In this document: piece after piece, positions 9,730-17,694 of the stretch
Layout: every line of letters starts with the position of its first letter
How positions within the stretch are numbered: position 1 is the stretch's first letter
Assembly (NCBI GenBank): GCA_033764095.1
Contig: JANRJF010000373.1
Span: 1 to 24,110 of the forward strand
DNA: 24,110 bases
Origin: JBDTMT01 sp033764095
Lineage (GTDB): Bacteria > Desulfobacterota > Binatia > HRBIN30 > CADEER01
Direction: 5' to 3'
Position numbers and translations under genes: made by a program
Notes under the pieces: generated by a model
What the model was told of the DNA's origin: nothing
Seen by the model: only the letters and a program-made list of their open reading frames with translations
Database searches by the model: none

Positions 9730-10839
9730 ATGAGAGCGATTGCGGTCATCCCCGAGCGGCGCACGGTCGACATCATCGAATGCGAGGCGCCGCGGCTGCG
9801 CAGCGCGACCGACGTCCGGCTGCGCATGCTGGAGGTCGGTGTCTGCGGCACCGACCGCGAGATCTGCGCCTTCGAGTACGGCACCCCGCCGGACGGGCTG
9901 CCGCACCTGGTCATCGGCCACGAGTCGCTCGGCGAGGTGGTCGAGGTCGGCGCGGCGGTGACGCGGGTGCGGGTCGGCGACCTGGTCGTCCCGATGGTGC
10001 GCCGCCCGTGCCGCCACGAGCACTGCGGCGCCTGCCGCGAGGCGCGTCAGGACTTCTGCTTCACCGGCGACTTCCACGAGCGCGGCATCAAGGACGCGCA
10101 CGGCTTCATGACCGAGGAGGTGGTCGACGACGAGGCCTTCATGGTGCCGGTGCCGCGGGCGCTGCGCGACGTCGCGGTCCTGGTCGAGCCGCTCACCATC
10201 GCCGAGAAGGCGCTGGCGCAGGTGTGGCAGGTGCAGCGCCGCCTGCCGTGGGCCTGCCCGGTGACCCGGGCGCCGGCGCAGCACTGCCACCGCGCCGTGG
10301 TCATCGGCGCCGGACCGGTCGGCCTGCTCGGCGCGATGGCGCTGGTCAATTTCGGCTTCGACACCACCGTCTACTCGCGCGGCGTCGCGCCCAACCCCAA
10401 GGCGACGCTGGTCGAGTCGATCGGCGCCCACTACGTCGATGCCGAGCAGGTGTCGGTCGAGGCGCTGGCCGCCGGGGTGGGCAATATCGACCTGATCTAC
10501 GAAGCCGCCGGCGCGTCGAAGGTCGCCTTCGACGCCATGCGCGTGCTCGGCACCAACGGCATCTTCGCCTTCACCGGGGTGCCCGGCCGGCGCGGCCCGA
10601 TCGAGGTCGATACCGACCTGCTGATGCGCAACCTGGTGCTGAAGAACCAGGTGGTGCTCGGCACCGTCAACGCCAGCCGCGAGACCTTCGAGGCGGCGGT
10701 CAAGGATCTCGCCACCTTCGACCACCGATGGCCGCAGGCGCTGCGCGCGTTGATCACCGGCCGCTTCCCGCTCAGCGCGCACCGCGAGCTGCTGCTCGGG
10801 CAGCCGTCCGGCATCAAGAACGTGCTGACCTTCAACTGA
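9730..10839 (+). CDS. zinc-dependent glucose 1-dehydrogenase-like alcohol dehydrogenase (MDR family)
   Basis: The product is a 369-residue medium-chain dehydrogenase. Catalytic zinc ligands are Cys39 (VGVCGTD) and His64-Glu65 (IGHES). Four structural-zinc cysteines are at 94, 99, 102 and 110 (PCRHEHCGAC...C). The Rossmann loop is VVIGAGPVGLLGAMA. The C-terminal half, with FTGVPGRRGPIEVD and LMRNLVLKNQVVLGTVNAS, is typical of the glucose dehydrogenase C-terminal family seen in archaeal and some bacterial enzymes. These oxidise glucose or galactose to the lactone using NAD(P). A gluconolactonase-like enzyme three genes downstream would open such a lactone, although that enzyme appears to be exported and this one cytosolic. 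The ATG at 9730 has no clear ribosome site. A C/G-run hairpin follows the stop codon. Confidence 0.88.
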   Translation: MRAIAVIPERRTVDIIECEAPRLRSATDVRLRMLEVGVCGTDREICAFEYGTPPDGLPHLVIGHESLGEVVEVGAAVTRVRVGDLVVPMVRRPCRHEHCGACREARQDFCFTGDFHERGIKDAHGFMTEEVVDDEAFMVPVPRALRDVAVLVEPLTIAEKALAQVWQVQRRLPWACPVTRAPAQHCHRAVVIGAGPVGLLGAMALVNFGFDTTVYSRGVAPNPKATLVESIGAHYVDAEQVSVEALAAGVGNIDLIYEAAGASKVAFDAMRVLGTNGIFAFTGVPGRRGPIEVDTDLLMRNLVLKNQVVLGTVNASRETFEAAVKDLATFDHRWPQALRALITGRFPLSAHRELLLGQPSGIKNVLTFN

Positions 10840-10874
10840 GCCCCGCAACGCAACGCCCTGCTAACCCACCCCGG

Positions 10875-10900
10875 CCCTCCCCTGCTCGCGCAGGGGAGGG
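10875..10900. repeat. C/G-run stem-loop (10-bp perfect stem)
   Basis: CCCTCCCCTG at 10875-10884 pairs perfectly with CAGGGGAGGG at 10891-10900 across a 6-nt loop, and is followed by more GGGGAAGGGG sequence. This looks like a member of the widespread CCCTCCCC-type dispersed repeats. It could fold in the transcript after the dehydrogenase stop, but it lacks the U-run of an intrinsic terminator. Confidence 0.65.
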
Positions 10901-10947
10901 AGTCAGGGCGCAGGGGAAGGGGGGCACTGCAACGGAAGGAGACCGAG

Positions 10948-11418
10948 ATGCGATCGTCGCGATTCCTGTTGGGGCTGGTGCTGCTCGCCGCGGCGCCGGC
11001 GGTGGCCGACCCGACGGCGGAGAAGCGCAGCCTGACGCTCGAAGGCGCGAAGCAGGCCGCCGCGGCGGCGGCGGCGGATGCGCGCGCCAACCACGAGGGC
11101 GGCGTCATCGCGATCGTCGATGACGGCGGCAACCTGATGTACCTGGAGCGCCTCGACGGCACCTTCCCGGCCGGCGCGCGGATCTCGATCGGCAAGGCGC
11201 GCACCGCGGCGCTGTTCCGCAAGCCGACCGCCGCCTTCGAGGAGATCATCCGCAACGGCCGCACCCCGATGGTGGCGCTGGAGGACTTCACGCCGCTGCA
11301 GGGCGGCGTGCCGATCGAAGTCGGCGGCGTGGTGGTCGGCGCCATCGGCGTCAGCGGCGCCGCCAGCCAGCAGCGCGACGAGGCGGTGGCCAAGGCCGGC
11401 GCCGCGGCGCTGCAGTGA
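10948..11418 (+). CDS. exported GlcG/HbpS-like (DUF336) protein
   Basis: The product is 156 residues with a Sec signal peptide, MRSSRFLLGLVLLAAAPAVA, and likely cleavage before DPTAEK. The mature part is a GlcG/HbpS domain: a helix rich in Ala (LEGAKQAAAAAAADA), then GGVIAIVDDGGNLMYLERLDG, KARTAALFRKPT, and the C-terminal GGVVVGAIGVSGA. HbpS of Streptomyces binds haem. GlcG-type homologues are encoded near many oxidation pathways with no settled function. An AAGGAG at 10936-10941 lies six bases before the ATG, the strongest ribosome site of the operon. The cupin gene begins eight bases after its stop codon. Confidence 0.85.
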   Translation: MRSSRFLLGLVLLAAAPAVADPTAEKRSLTLEGAKQAAAAAAADARANHEGGVIAIVDDGGNLMYLERLDGTFPAGARISIGKARTAALFRKPTAAFEEIIRNGRTPMVALEDFTPLQGGVPIEVGGVVVGAIGVSGAASQQRDEAVAKAGAAALQ

Positions 11419-11425
11419 GGTTGTG

Positions 11426-11860
11426 ATGCGCCAGCTGTTCATCCCCCTCGGGCTCGCGCTGCTCACCGGCGCCGCCCTCGCCGCGACCGCCCCGGCGGTG
11501 CACTACTTCCCCGCCGCGCAGGTCGCGGCGGCCTTCGCGCAGGGCGCCGTGCTGTTCGACGGCCAGGGCACCAACTACATGGTGCACGCCAGTCGCCGCA
11601 CGACGCCGGGCCAGTGCGAGATCCACAGCAAGGACACCGACGTGATCTACGTGCTCGACGGCGCCGCCACCTTCGTCACCGGCGGCCGCTGCCCCGACGC
11701 CGCACCGACCGCCGCCGACGAGCTGCGCGGCAGCGCCATCGAGGGCGGCGAGACGCGCCAGCTCGCCAGGGGCGACGTGGTCATCGTCCCGCAGGGCACG
11801 CCGCACTGGTTCAAGGCGGTCGACGGCCCGGTGCTCTACTACGTGGTGAAGGTGCGATGA
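11426..11860 (+). CDS. exported small cupin protein
   Basis: The product is 144 residues with a signal peptide (MRQLFIPLGLALLTGAALAA) and one cupin barrel. Cupin motif 1 is PGQCEIHSKDTDVIYVLDG, with a Glu-x-His pattern in place of the usual two histidines. Motif 2 is ARGDVVIVPQGTPHWFK, with its metal-type His. A divalent metal site is likely but its function is unknown; sugar or lactone handling is suggested only by the neighbours. The ATG at 11426 is preferred to the GTG at 11423 because the TGAGG at 11416-11420, overlapping the previous stop, gives a usable ribosome site. It overlaps the next gene by ATGA, so the genes are probably translationally coupled. Confidence 0.8.
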   Translation: MRQLFIPLGLALLTGAALAATAPAVHYFPAAQVAAAFAQGAVLFDGQGTNYMVHASRRTTPGQCEIHSKDTDVIYVLDGAATFVTGGRCPDAAPTAADELRGSAIEGGETRQLARGDVVIVPQGTPHWFKAVDGPVLYYVVKVR

Positions 11861-13452
11861 CGCGGCGGTCAGCCCTGGCGCTGCTGCTGTGGTCCGCCTG
11901 CGCGCACGCCCAACCGTTTCCCAGCGAGGCGGCGCTCGGCCGCCCGGCGGCGGTGATCGATCTGCGCACCGCCGACGGCGTGCAGCTGGTCGGCGGCCAG
12001 TGGCGCTATCACGACGTCACCATCGTCCCGGTCGACAGCCAGGCGCCGGGGCCCGACCTCAAGCCGAGCGGCGCGCCGCTCACCGCCTACGACATCGCAC
12101 CGCGCGCCGGCGCCGCCGACTTCGACGATGCGGCCTGGCCGGTGATCGCGCCGGAGACGCTGCGCGCCCGGCGCGCCGCCCCGAAGCTGTCGTTCAACTG
12201 GTATCGCATCAACGTCACCATCCCGCCGCGCGTCGGCGGCTTCGACCCGCGCGGCGCGACGGTGGCGTTCGAGGTGGTGGTCGACGACTACGCCGAAGTG
12301 TGGGTGAACGGCGCGCTGCCGGCGGTGCTCGGACAGAGCGGCGGCGCGGTGGTGAAGGGCTTCAACGCGCCCAACCGCGTCGTGCTGACGCGCGACGCCG
12401 TGCCCGGCCAGCGCTTCCAGCTCGCCGTGCTCGGCGTCAACGGCCCGCTCTCGGCCGGCCCGAACAACTTCATCTGGGTGAAATCGGCGACGCTCGATTT
12501 CTTCCCGCCGCGCCCGCCCGACGCGGTGCCGCTGCGCGTCGCGCGGCTCGACCCGCGCCTCGACGCCGTCCTGCCGCCCAACCCGACGCTGGAGAAGCTC
12601 GCCGGCGGCTTCCAGTTCGTCGAGGGGCCGGTGTGGGTGCGCGACGGCGGCTACCTGCTGTTCAGCGACCCGAACGACAACCGCATCTACCGCTGGTCGG
12701 CCGACGACGGGGTGTCGATCTACCGCACCAAGAGCGGCTACAGCGGCCTCGACATCGGCGCGTATCACCAGCCCGGCTCGAACGGGCTGGCGCTCGACCG
12801 CGACGGGCGCCTGACCATCGACCAGCACGGCAACCGGCGCGTCGTCCGCCTGGAGCGCAACGGCGAGGAGACCGTGCTCGCCGACCGCTACCAGGGCAAG
12901 CGGCTGAACAGCCCCAACGACCTGGTCTACCGATCGGACGGCAGCCTCTACTTCACCGACCCGCCGTTCGGCCTGCCGAAGGGGTTCGACGACCCCGGCA
13001 AGGAGCTGGCGTTCAGCGGCGTCTATCGCCGCGCGCCGGACGGCGCGCTGACCCTGGTGGCGCAGGACCTCAGCGGTCCGAACGGCCTCGCCTTCTCACC
13101 CGACGAGACGGCCCTGTACGTCGGCGACTGGGACGAGCAGCGCAAGGTCATCCTGCGCTACCCGGTGCACGGCGACGGCGGGCTCGGCCGCGGCGAGGTG
13201 TTCGCCGACCTCACCGCCGCGCCGGGCGAGGACGCGCTCGACGGCCTCAAGGTCGACCAGCACGGCAACGTCTACGCCTCCGGCCCCGGCGGCCTGTGGA
13301 TCTTCGCCCCCGACGGCACCCCGCTCGGCACGCTGTCCGGCCCCGAGCATCCGCACAACCTCGCCTGGGGGGATGACGGCCGGTCGCTGTACCTGGCGGC
13401 GCAAACCGGCCTGTATCGCCTACGCTTGTCGGTGTCCGGCACTGGCTGGTAA
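11857..13452 (+). CDS. exported SMP-30/gluconolactonase-family protein with N-terminal beta-sandwich
   Basis: The product is 531 residues, nearly twice the roughly 300 of a plain SMP-30 lactonase. A signal peptide (ending CAHA, cut before QPFPS) is followed by a beta-sandwich at about 25-230. Features of that domain such as FDDAAWP, FNWYRINVTIP and DDYAEVWVNG recall the galactose-binding-like domain of GH2 enzymes. The SMP-30 six-bladed propeller spans about 240-525, with candidate metal ligands Glu256 (FVEGPVW), Asn354 (LNSPNDL), Asn409 (GPNGLAF) and Asp462 (LDGLKVD), all in place. It would hydrolyse a sugar lactone in the periplasm, possibly after binding a larger glycan with the extra domain. 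The ATG at 11857 overlaps the cupin stop; a longer frame begins at 11614 but would run inside the cupin gene. Its TAA stop lies at the edge of an inverted repeat. Confidence 0.88.
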   Translation: MTRRSALALLLWSACAHAQPFPSEAALGRPAAVIDLRTADGVQLVGGQWRYHDVTIVPVDSQAPGPDLKPSGAPLTAYDIAPRAGAADFDDAAWPVIAPETLRARRAAPKLSFNWYRINVTIPPRVGGFDPRGATVAFEVVVDDYAEVWVNGALPAVLGQSGGAVVKGFNAPNRVVLTRDAVPGQRFQLAVLGVNGPLSAGPNNFIWVKSATLDFFPPRPPDAVPLRVARLDPRLDAVLPPNPTLEKLAGGFQFVEGPVWVRDGGYLLFSDPNDNRIYRWSADDGVSIYRTKSGYSGLDIGAYHQPGSNGLALDRDGRLTIDQHGNRRVVRLERNGEETVLADRYQGKRLNSPNDLVYRSDGSLYFTDPPFGLPKGFDDPGKELAFSGVYRRAPDGALTLVAQDLSGPNGLAFSPDETALYVGDWDEQRKVILRYPVHGDGGLGRGEVFADLTAAPGEDALDGLKVDQHGNVYASGPGGLWIFAPDGTPLGTLSGPEHPHNLAWGDDGRSLYLAAQTGLYRLRLSVSGTGW

Positions 13453-13506
13453 CCACAACGACACGACGGCACAACGAAAGTCGTTGTGTCTTTGTGCCGT
13501 TGTGGT
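13452..13506. repeat. CACAACGA-octamer inverted repeat with 3-nt loop
   Basis: The arms at 13452-13477 and 13481-13506 pair at all but four positions (22 of 26) around the loop AAG. The left arm starts ACCACAACGACACGACGG; the right arm ends CCGTTGTGGT. The element fills nearly all of the gap between the lactonase stop and the next regulator's ATG, and would form a strong RNA hairpin. Confidence 0.8.
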
Positions 13507-13524
13507 GAAAGAACGCCCGCGACG

Positions 13525-15588
<2,064 letters not shown>

Positions 15589-15619
15589 CCCCGCGCTGAT
15601 CGATTCCCCCCTTCCGATT

Positions 15620-15640
15620 CCCCCCTTCGACGAAGGGGGG
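15620..15640. repeat. C6/G6 hairpin after the FhlA-like gene
   Basis: CCCCCCTTC (15620-15628) pairs with GAAGGGGGG (15632-15640) around GAC. It is followed by TGAGGGGGGATTTTGAAA, a signature of a dispersed repeat common in many proteobacteria. The stem followed by TTTT at 15651-15654 might give weak termination of the regulator transcript. Confidence 0.6.
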
Positions 15641-15717
15641 TGAGGGGGGATTTTGAAACCCCTCTTCGCCGGCGCGTCCCCGAATCGCGAAGAGTTGTCG
15701 GGAAATCCCCCCTGCCC

Positions 15718-15748
15718 CCCCCTTCTTCGAAGGTGGGAAAGAAGGGGG
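15718..15748. repeat. second C-run hairpin of the same repeat family
   Basis: CCCCCTTCTT (15718-15727) pairs with AAGAAGGGGG (15739-15748) across an 11-nt loop. It is preceded by AAATCCCCCCTGCCC, which mirrors the GGGGGGATTTTG that follows the first hairpin. The two may be the ends of a single palindromic element of about 140 nt. Confidence 0.55.
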
Positions 15749-15751
15749 TCC

Positions 15752-15767
15752 CCGCGAAACTTCGCGG
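15752..15767. promoter_or_regulatory. 16-bp dyad, candidate activator site 1
   Basis: CCGCGAA-AC-TTCGCGG is a perfect 7-bp inverted repeat with a 2-nt centre. Its centre is about 125 bp upstream of the -24 element at 15884 and about 150 bp before the expected transcript start. That spacing and length suit an enhancer for a Fis-type sigma-54 activator. Confidence 0.5.
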
Positions 15768-15794
15768 CGCCCTCCCGCGAACTGCCCCGCGAAG

Positions 15795-15810
15795 CCGCGA
15801 ACCTTCGCGG
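15795..15810. promoter_or_regulatory. 16-bp dyad, candidate activator site 2
   Basis: CCGCGAA-CC-TTCGCGG differs from the first dyad only in one base of the centre and starts 43 bp after it, about four helical turns. Two further CCGCGAA half-sites lie between them (15775-15781 and 15787-15793). A repeat origin rather than a regulatory one cannot be excluded. Confidence 0.5.
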
Positions 15811-15883
15811 CCGCGGCCGCGATGCTTCGTGGGGGGCGGGCGCGAAACGCCGGGCGGACGCGCGCGCCAGCGCCTTGCGCGCG

Positions 15884-15898
15884 TGGCACGCGCGTTGC
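15884..15898 (+). promoter_or_regulatory. sigma-54 (-24/-12) promoter
   Basis: TGGCAC (15884-15889), five bases, then TTGC (15895-15898) matches the sigma-54 consensus at all ten core positions, with the GG and GC pairs correctly spaced. Transcription should begin near 15910, only about six bases before the ATG at 15916, so the message would be close to leaderless. A TATGAT at 15915-15920 overlaps the start codon but has no suitably spaced -35. The only genes in reach downstream are the STAS-sigma factor and the operon that follows. Confidence 0.72.
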
Positions 15899-15915
15899 GC
15901 TTGGGCTGGTTCACT

Positions 15916-16809
15916 ATGATGCGAATCAGCCAGCTGTCCCGCAGCGAATCGGTCGTCCGCTTCCGGCTCGAAGGCCGCCTCACCCAGCAGACCAGCAGCG
16001 AGCTCGACGGCGCGCTCGCCGCCGACCTCGGCGCCGGCCGTGCCGTGCTGCTCGAGCTCGGCGGCGTGACCTTTGCCGACGCCGCCGGCGTCGAGCGGCT
16101 GCACGCGCTGCGCGCCGCCGGCTGCGTGCTCGCCGGCTGCTCCGGCTACCTCGCCGAGTTGCTGCGCGGCGAGGCGGCGCCGGCGGCGCGCCGCACGGCG
16201 ACCGCCGCCGACACCGGCCTGCTGGCGCGGCTGCGACACGGCGACGAGGCCGCCTTTGCCGAGCTGGTCGAGCACAACACCGCGCGCCTGCTGGCGGTGG
16301 CGAAACGCCTGCTGCGCAACGAGGACGAGGCGCGCGACGCGGTGCAGGAGGCGTTCCTCTCCGCCTTCAAGGCGCTGCCGACCTTCCACGGCGAGTCCAA
16401 GCTCTCCACCTGGCTGCACCGCATCACCGTCAACGCCGCGCTGATGCGGCTGCGCAGCCGTAAGCACCGCGCCGAGCAGCCGATCGAGGACCTGCTGCCG
16501 CGCTTCGACGAGGACGGCGCCTGGGCCGACCCGGCCGCCGACGGCGTCGCCGCCAGCCACGAGCTGCTCGAGCAGCGCGAGACGCGCGTCCTGGTGCGGC
16601 GCTGCATCGACCAGTTGCCGGAGGCCTACCGCACCATCCTGCTGCTGCGCGACATCGAGGACCTCGACACCGGCGAGGCCGCCGAGCGCCTCGGCATCAC
16701 CCCCAACGCGGTGAAGATCCGCCTGCACCGCGCCCGCCAGGCGCTGAAGACGCTGCTGGAACGGACCATGCCGGACAGCCCGGTGAGCGCCGATGCGCAC
16801 GTCGCGTGA
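15916..16809 (+). CDS. STAS domain fused to ECF-type sigma factor
   Basis: The product is 297 residues. Residues 8-86 look like a STAS (anti-sigma antagonist) domain: VRFRLEGRLTQQ, LLELGGVTFADAAGVERLHAL and GCSGYLAELL. In SpoIIAA-type proteins the phosphorylated Ser follows the Asp of DSSG or DSAG; here the motif is DAAG (55-58), so that switch residue is absent. Residues 101-180 are sigma region 2 (DEAAFAELVEHNTARLLAVA, DEARDAVQEAFLSAFKAL, STWLHRITVNAALMRLR). Residues 226-284 are region 4 (LPEAYRTILLLRDIEDL, AAERLGITPNAVKIRLHRAR). Neither adjacent gene is an anti-sigma gene. The STAS part may bind a distant anti-sigma factor or a ligand. ATG 15916 or 15919 could both serve; no ribosome site is visible. 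A consensus sigma-54 promoter lies directly upstream. Confidence 0.85.
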   Translation: MMRISQLSRSESVVRFRLEGRLTQQTSSELDGALAADLGAGRAVLLELGGVTFADAAGVERLHALRAAGCVLAGCSGYLAELLRGEAAPAARRTATAADTGLLARLRHGDEAAFAELVEHNTARLLAVAKRLLRNEDEARDAVQEAFLSAFKALPTFHGESKLSTWLHRITVNAALMRLRSRKHRAEQPIEDLLPRFDEDGAWADPAADGVAASHELLEQRETRVLVRRCIDQLPEAYRTILLLRDIEDLDTGEAAERLGITPNAVKIRLHRARQALKTLLERTMPDSPVSADAHVA

Positions 16810-16918
16810 GCGAGCGATGCGCGACGAGAGCAGAGAAGCGATGAGCGATGAGCGACGAGCGATGAGACTCACCCCGCTCCGCCGCACGCATCGCTCATCG
16901 CTCATCGCTCATCGCTCG
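16810..16918. repeat. GCGATGA-heptamer inverted repeat
   Basis: The left side (clearest at 16837-16866) is a run of GCGATGA/GCGACGA units. The right side (about 16888-16917) is the reverse complement, TCATCGC repeated three to four times. The element begins at the stop codon of the sigma-factor gene. Its right arm is translated as the aquaporin's N-terminal SSLIAHRS sequence. Confidence 0.75.
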
Positions 16919-17692
16919 GCTCGGCACTTCCCCGAGTATGCGATCGAGGCGTTCCTGCTCGGCGCGTTCATGCTCGCCGCCTGCCTGGTGACGACGGCGC
17001 TCGCGCATCCGGCCTCGCCGCTGACCCGGGCGCTGCCCGATCCGTTCGCGCGCCGTGCCCTGATCGGCGTGGCGATGGGGCTGACCGCGATCGGCCTGAT
17101 CTACTCGCCGTGGGGGCAGCGTTCCGGCGCGCATTTCAATCCGTCGGTGACGCTCACCTACCTGCGGCTCGGCAAGATCGCGCCGCGCGACGCGCTCGGC
17201 TACGTCGCGGCGCAGTGCGGCGGCGGCGTGCTCGGCGTGCTGCTCGCCGCGGCGCTGCTCGGCATGCTGGTGGCGCACCCGGCGGTCGGCTTCGCCGCCA
17301 CCACGCCGGGGGCACGCGGCACCGCGGTCGCGTTCGGCGCCGAGGTGGCGATCTCGTTCCTGCTGATGTCGGTGGTGCTGCGGCTGTCGAACAGCCGCTG
17401 GGCGCGCTGGACCGGGCTCGCCTGCGGCGCGCTGGTCGCCACCTACATCACGCTCGAAGCGCCGCTCTCCGGCATGAGCATGAATCCGGCCCGCAGCCTG
17501 GCCTCGGCCGTGGTGGCCGGCCGCTGGGACGGCTTCTGGATCTACCTGGTCGCGCCGCCGCTCGGCATGCTCGCCGCCGCCGAGCTCTACGTCCGCCAGC
17601 GCGGCCTGGCGCGCGTGTTCTGCGCCAAGCTCCGACACGGCGGCGCGGCGCGCTGCATCTTCCACTGCAACTACGCCGCACTGGAGGCCTGA
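16862..17692 (+). CDS. MIP-family channel (aquaporin/glycerol facilitator)
   Basis: The product is about 276 residues from the ATG at 16862, with six hydrophobic helices and two half-helix loops. The first loop is SGAHFNPSVTLTYL, an NPS in place of the usual NPA. The second is SGMSMNPARSLASAVV, a normal NPA with the following Arg. These channels pass water or small neutral solutes; the altered first motif makes specificity hard to call. The residues before FPEYAIEAFLLGAFM come from the repeat arm, and no better start exists within the true N-terminus. ATG at 16841 in the same frame is equally possible. The GMC oxidoreductase starts two bases after the stop, so the two are surely co-transcribed, and the STAS-sigma gene is only 52 nt upstream. 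Confidence 0.85.
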   Translation: MRLTPLRRTHRSSLIAHRSARHFPEYAIEAFLLGAFMLAACLVTTALAHPASPLTRALPDPFARRALIGVAMGLTAIGLIYSPWGQRSGAHFNPSVTLTYLRLGKIAPRDALGYVAAQCGGGVLGVLLAAALLGMLVAHPAVGFAATTPGARGTAVAFGAEVAISFLLMSVVLRLSNSRWARWTGLACGALVATYITLEAPLSGMSMNPARSLASAVVAGRWDGFWIYLVAPPLGMLAAAELYVRQRGLARVFCAKLRHGGAARCIFHCNYAALEA

Positions 17693-17694
17693 GC

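Larger units (their letters stand above)
15589..15915. other. 327-nt regulatory and repeat-rich intergenic region
   Basis: No gene is supported. In order it contains a 9-bp CCCCCCTTC/GAAGGGGGG hairpin, a second hairpin of the same family, a cluster of CCGCGAA heptamers including two 16-bp dyads, and a -24/-12 promoter. A frame is open from 15640 into the sigma-factor gene, but its translation is repeat-derived, rich in Arg and Pro, and not credible as protein. Confidence 0.7.

Noticed and set aside
11614..11856. Longer start for the SMP-30 protein
   Set aside because: The extension lies within the cupin gene in another frame and would remove the signal peptide from the N-terminus. The ATG at 11857 forms a normal ATGA overlap.
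13452..13506. Intrinsic transcription terminator
   Set aside because: The stem is strong, but neither side has a U-run, and equivalent repeats occur in divergent promoter regions where a terminator makes little sense.
15640..15915. N-terminal extension of the STAS-sigma protein
   Set aside because: The frame is open, but the translation comes from C/G-run repeats and CCGCGAA heptamers, and the sigma-54 promoter would lie inside it. The STAS strand begins right after the ATG at 15916.
16810..16918. CRISPR array
   Set aside because: The GCGATGA units are short, directly abutting heptamers arranged as an inverted pair without spacers. The CACAACGA arrays are likewise contiguous octamers. No cas genes are present.
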